Assembly: GCA_910587865.1 (NCBI GenBank)
Contig: CAJUNX010000022.1
Coordinates: 51,400-66,021, forward strand
DNA length: 14,622 bases
From: an uncultured Roseburia sp.
Lineage (GTDB): Bacteria > Bacillota > Clostridia > Lachnospirales > Lachnospiraceae
Direction: 5' to 3'
Shown here: positions 14,560-14,622 of the stretch, piece after piece
Position numbering within the stretch: position 1 is the stretch's first letter
Layout: every line of letters begins with the position of its first letter
Notes under the pieces: generated by a model
The model's input: the letters and a program-made list of their open reading frames with translations, nothing else
Told to the model about the DNA's origin: nothing
Databases searched by the model: none
Made by a program: the position numbers and the translations under genes

Positions 14560-14622
14560 AAACAAAGGTTATGATCGTAGCAACTCCTGCACCCAGCAAA
14601 AAGGTCTTTTTCACACGGTCGT

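Overview
The window looks like the chromosome of a GC-rich Gram-positive anaerobe, most likely a gut Clostridia/Lachnospiraceae-type bacterium. This is inferred from the strong AGGAGG-type ribosome binding sites, the class of maltodextrin glucosidases, the tandem ParB-like gene pair and the Firmicutes-type GNAT/DHFR-like cassette. No rRNA, tRNA or CRISPR array was seen.

Layout: (1) 1-265 starts with a 54-bp unit present twice in tandem, then a short leader with an inverted repeat around a possible -10 box. (2) 266-2077 (+) holds two consecutive genes for ParB-fold proteins, with no ParA ATPase in view. (3) 2132-5685 holds a divergent pair: an acyl-CoA synthetase-like adenylating enzyme (-) and a glutamine-hydrolysing asparagine synthase (+). 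They share a 218-bp intergenic region with a promoter-like sequence facing each way. (4) A GC-rich hairpin at 5804-5849 separates asnB from the convergent sugar operon. (5) 5848-12499 (-) is a three-gene alpha-glucan utilisation cluster, transcribed malL-type GH13, then GH31 enzyme A, then GH31 enzyme B. None has a signal peptide, so these are probably cytoplasmic enzymes trimming imported malto- and isomalto-oligosaccharides. Upstream of malL is a well-formed promoter (TTGAAA-17-TACGAT) with a perfect 22-bp palindrome overlapping its -35 box, a likely repressor operator. No transporter or regulator gene is inside the window. (6) From about 12575 to the end the base composition becomes visibly AT-rich and the content becomes accessory: a 3' remnant of an IS3-family transposase (-), several hairpins, a GNAT acetyltransferase (+), a DHFR/RibD-like gene broken by an in-frame TGA, and the C-terminal remnant of what is probably a large serine recombinase (-) at the right edge.

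The sugar cluster is conventional but carries noteworthy non-coding structure: an 18-bp minisatellite directly upstream of the third gene's RBS and a 12-bp inverted repeat between the two GH31 genes. The less explained parts are the ParA-less ParB-like pair, the adenylate-ligase/asparagine-synthase divergon, and the decayed mobile block. I found no convincing wholly new system; the best candidates are listed as findings with their limits.
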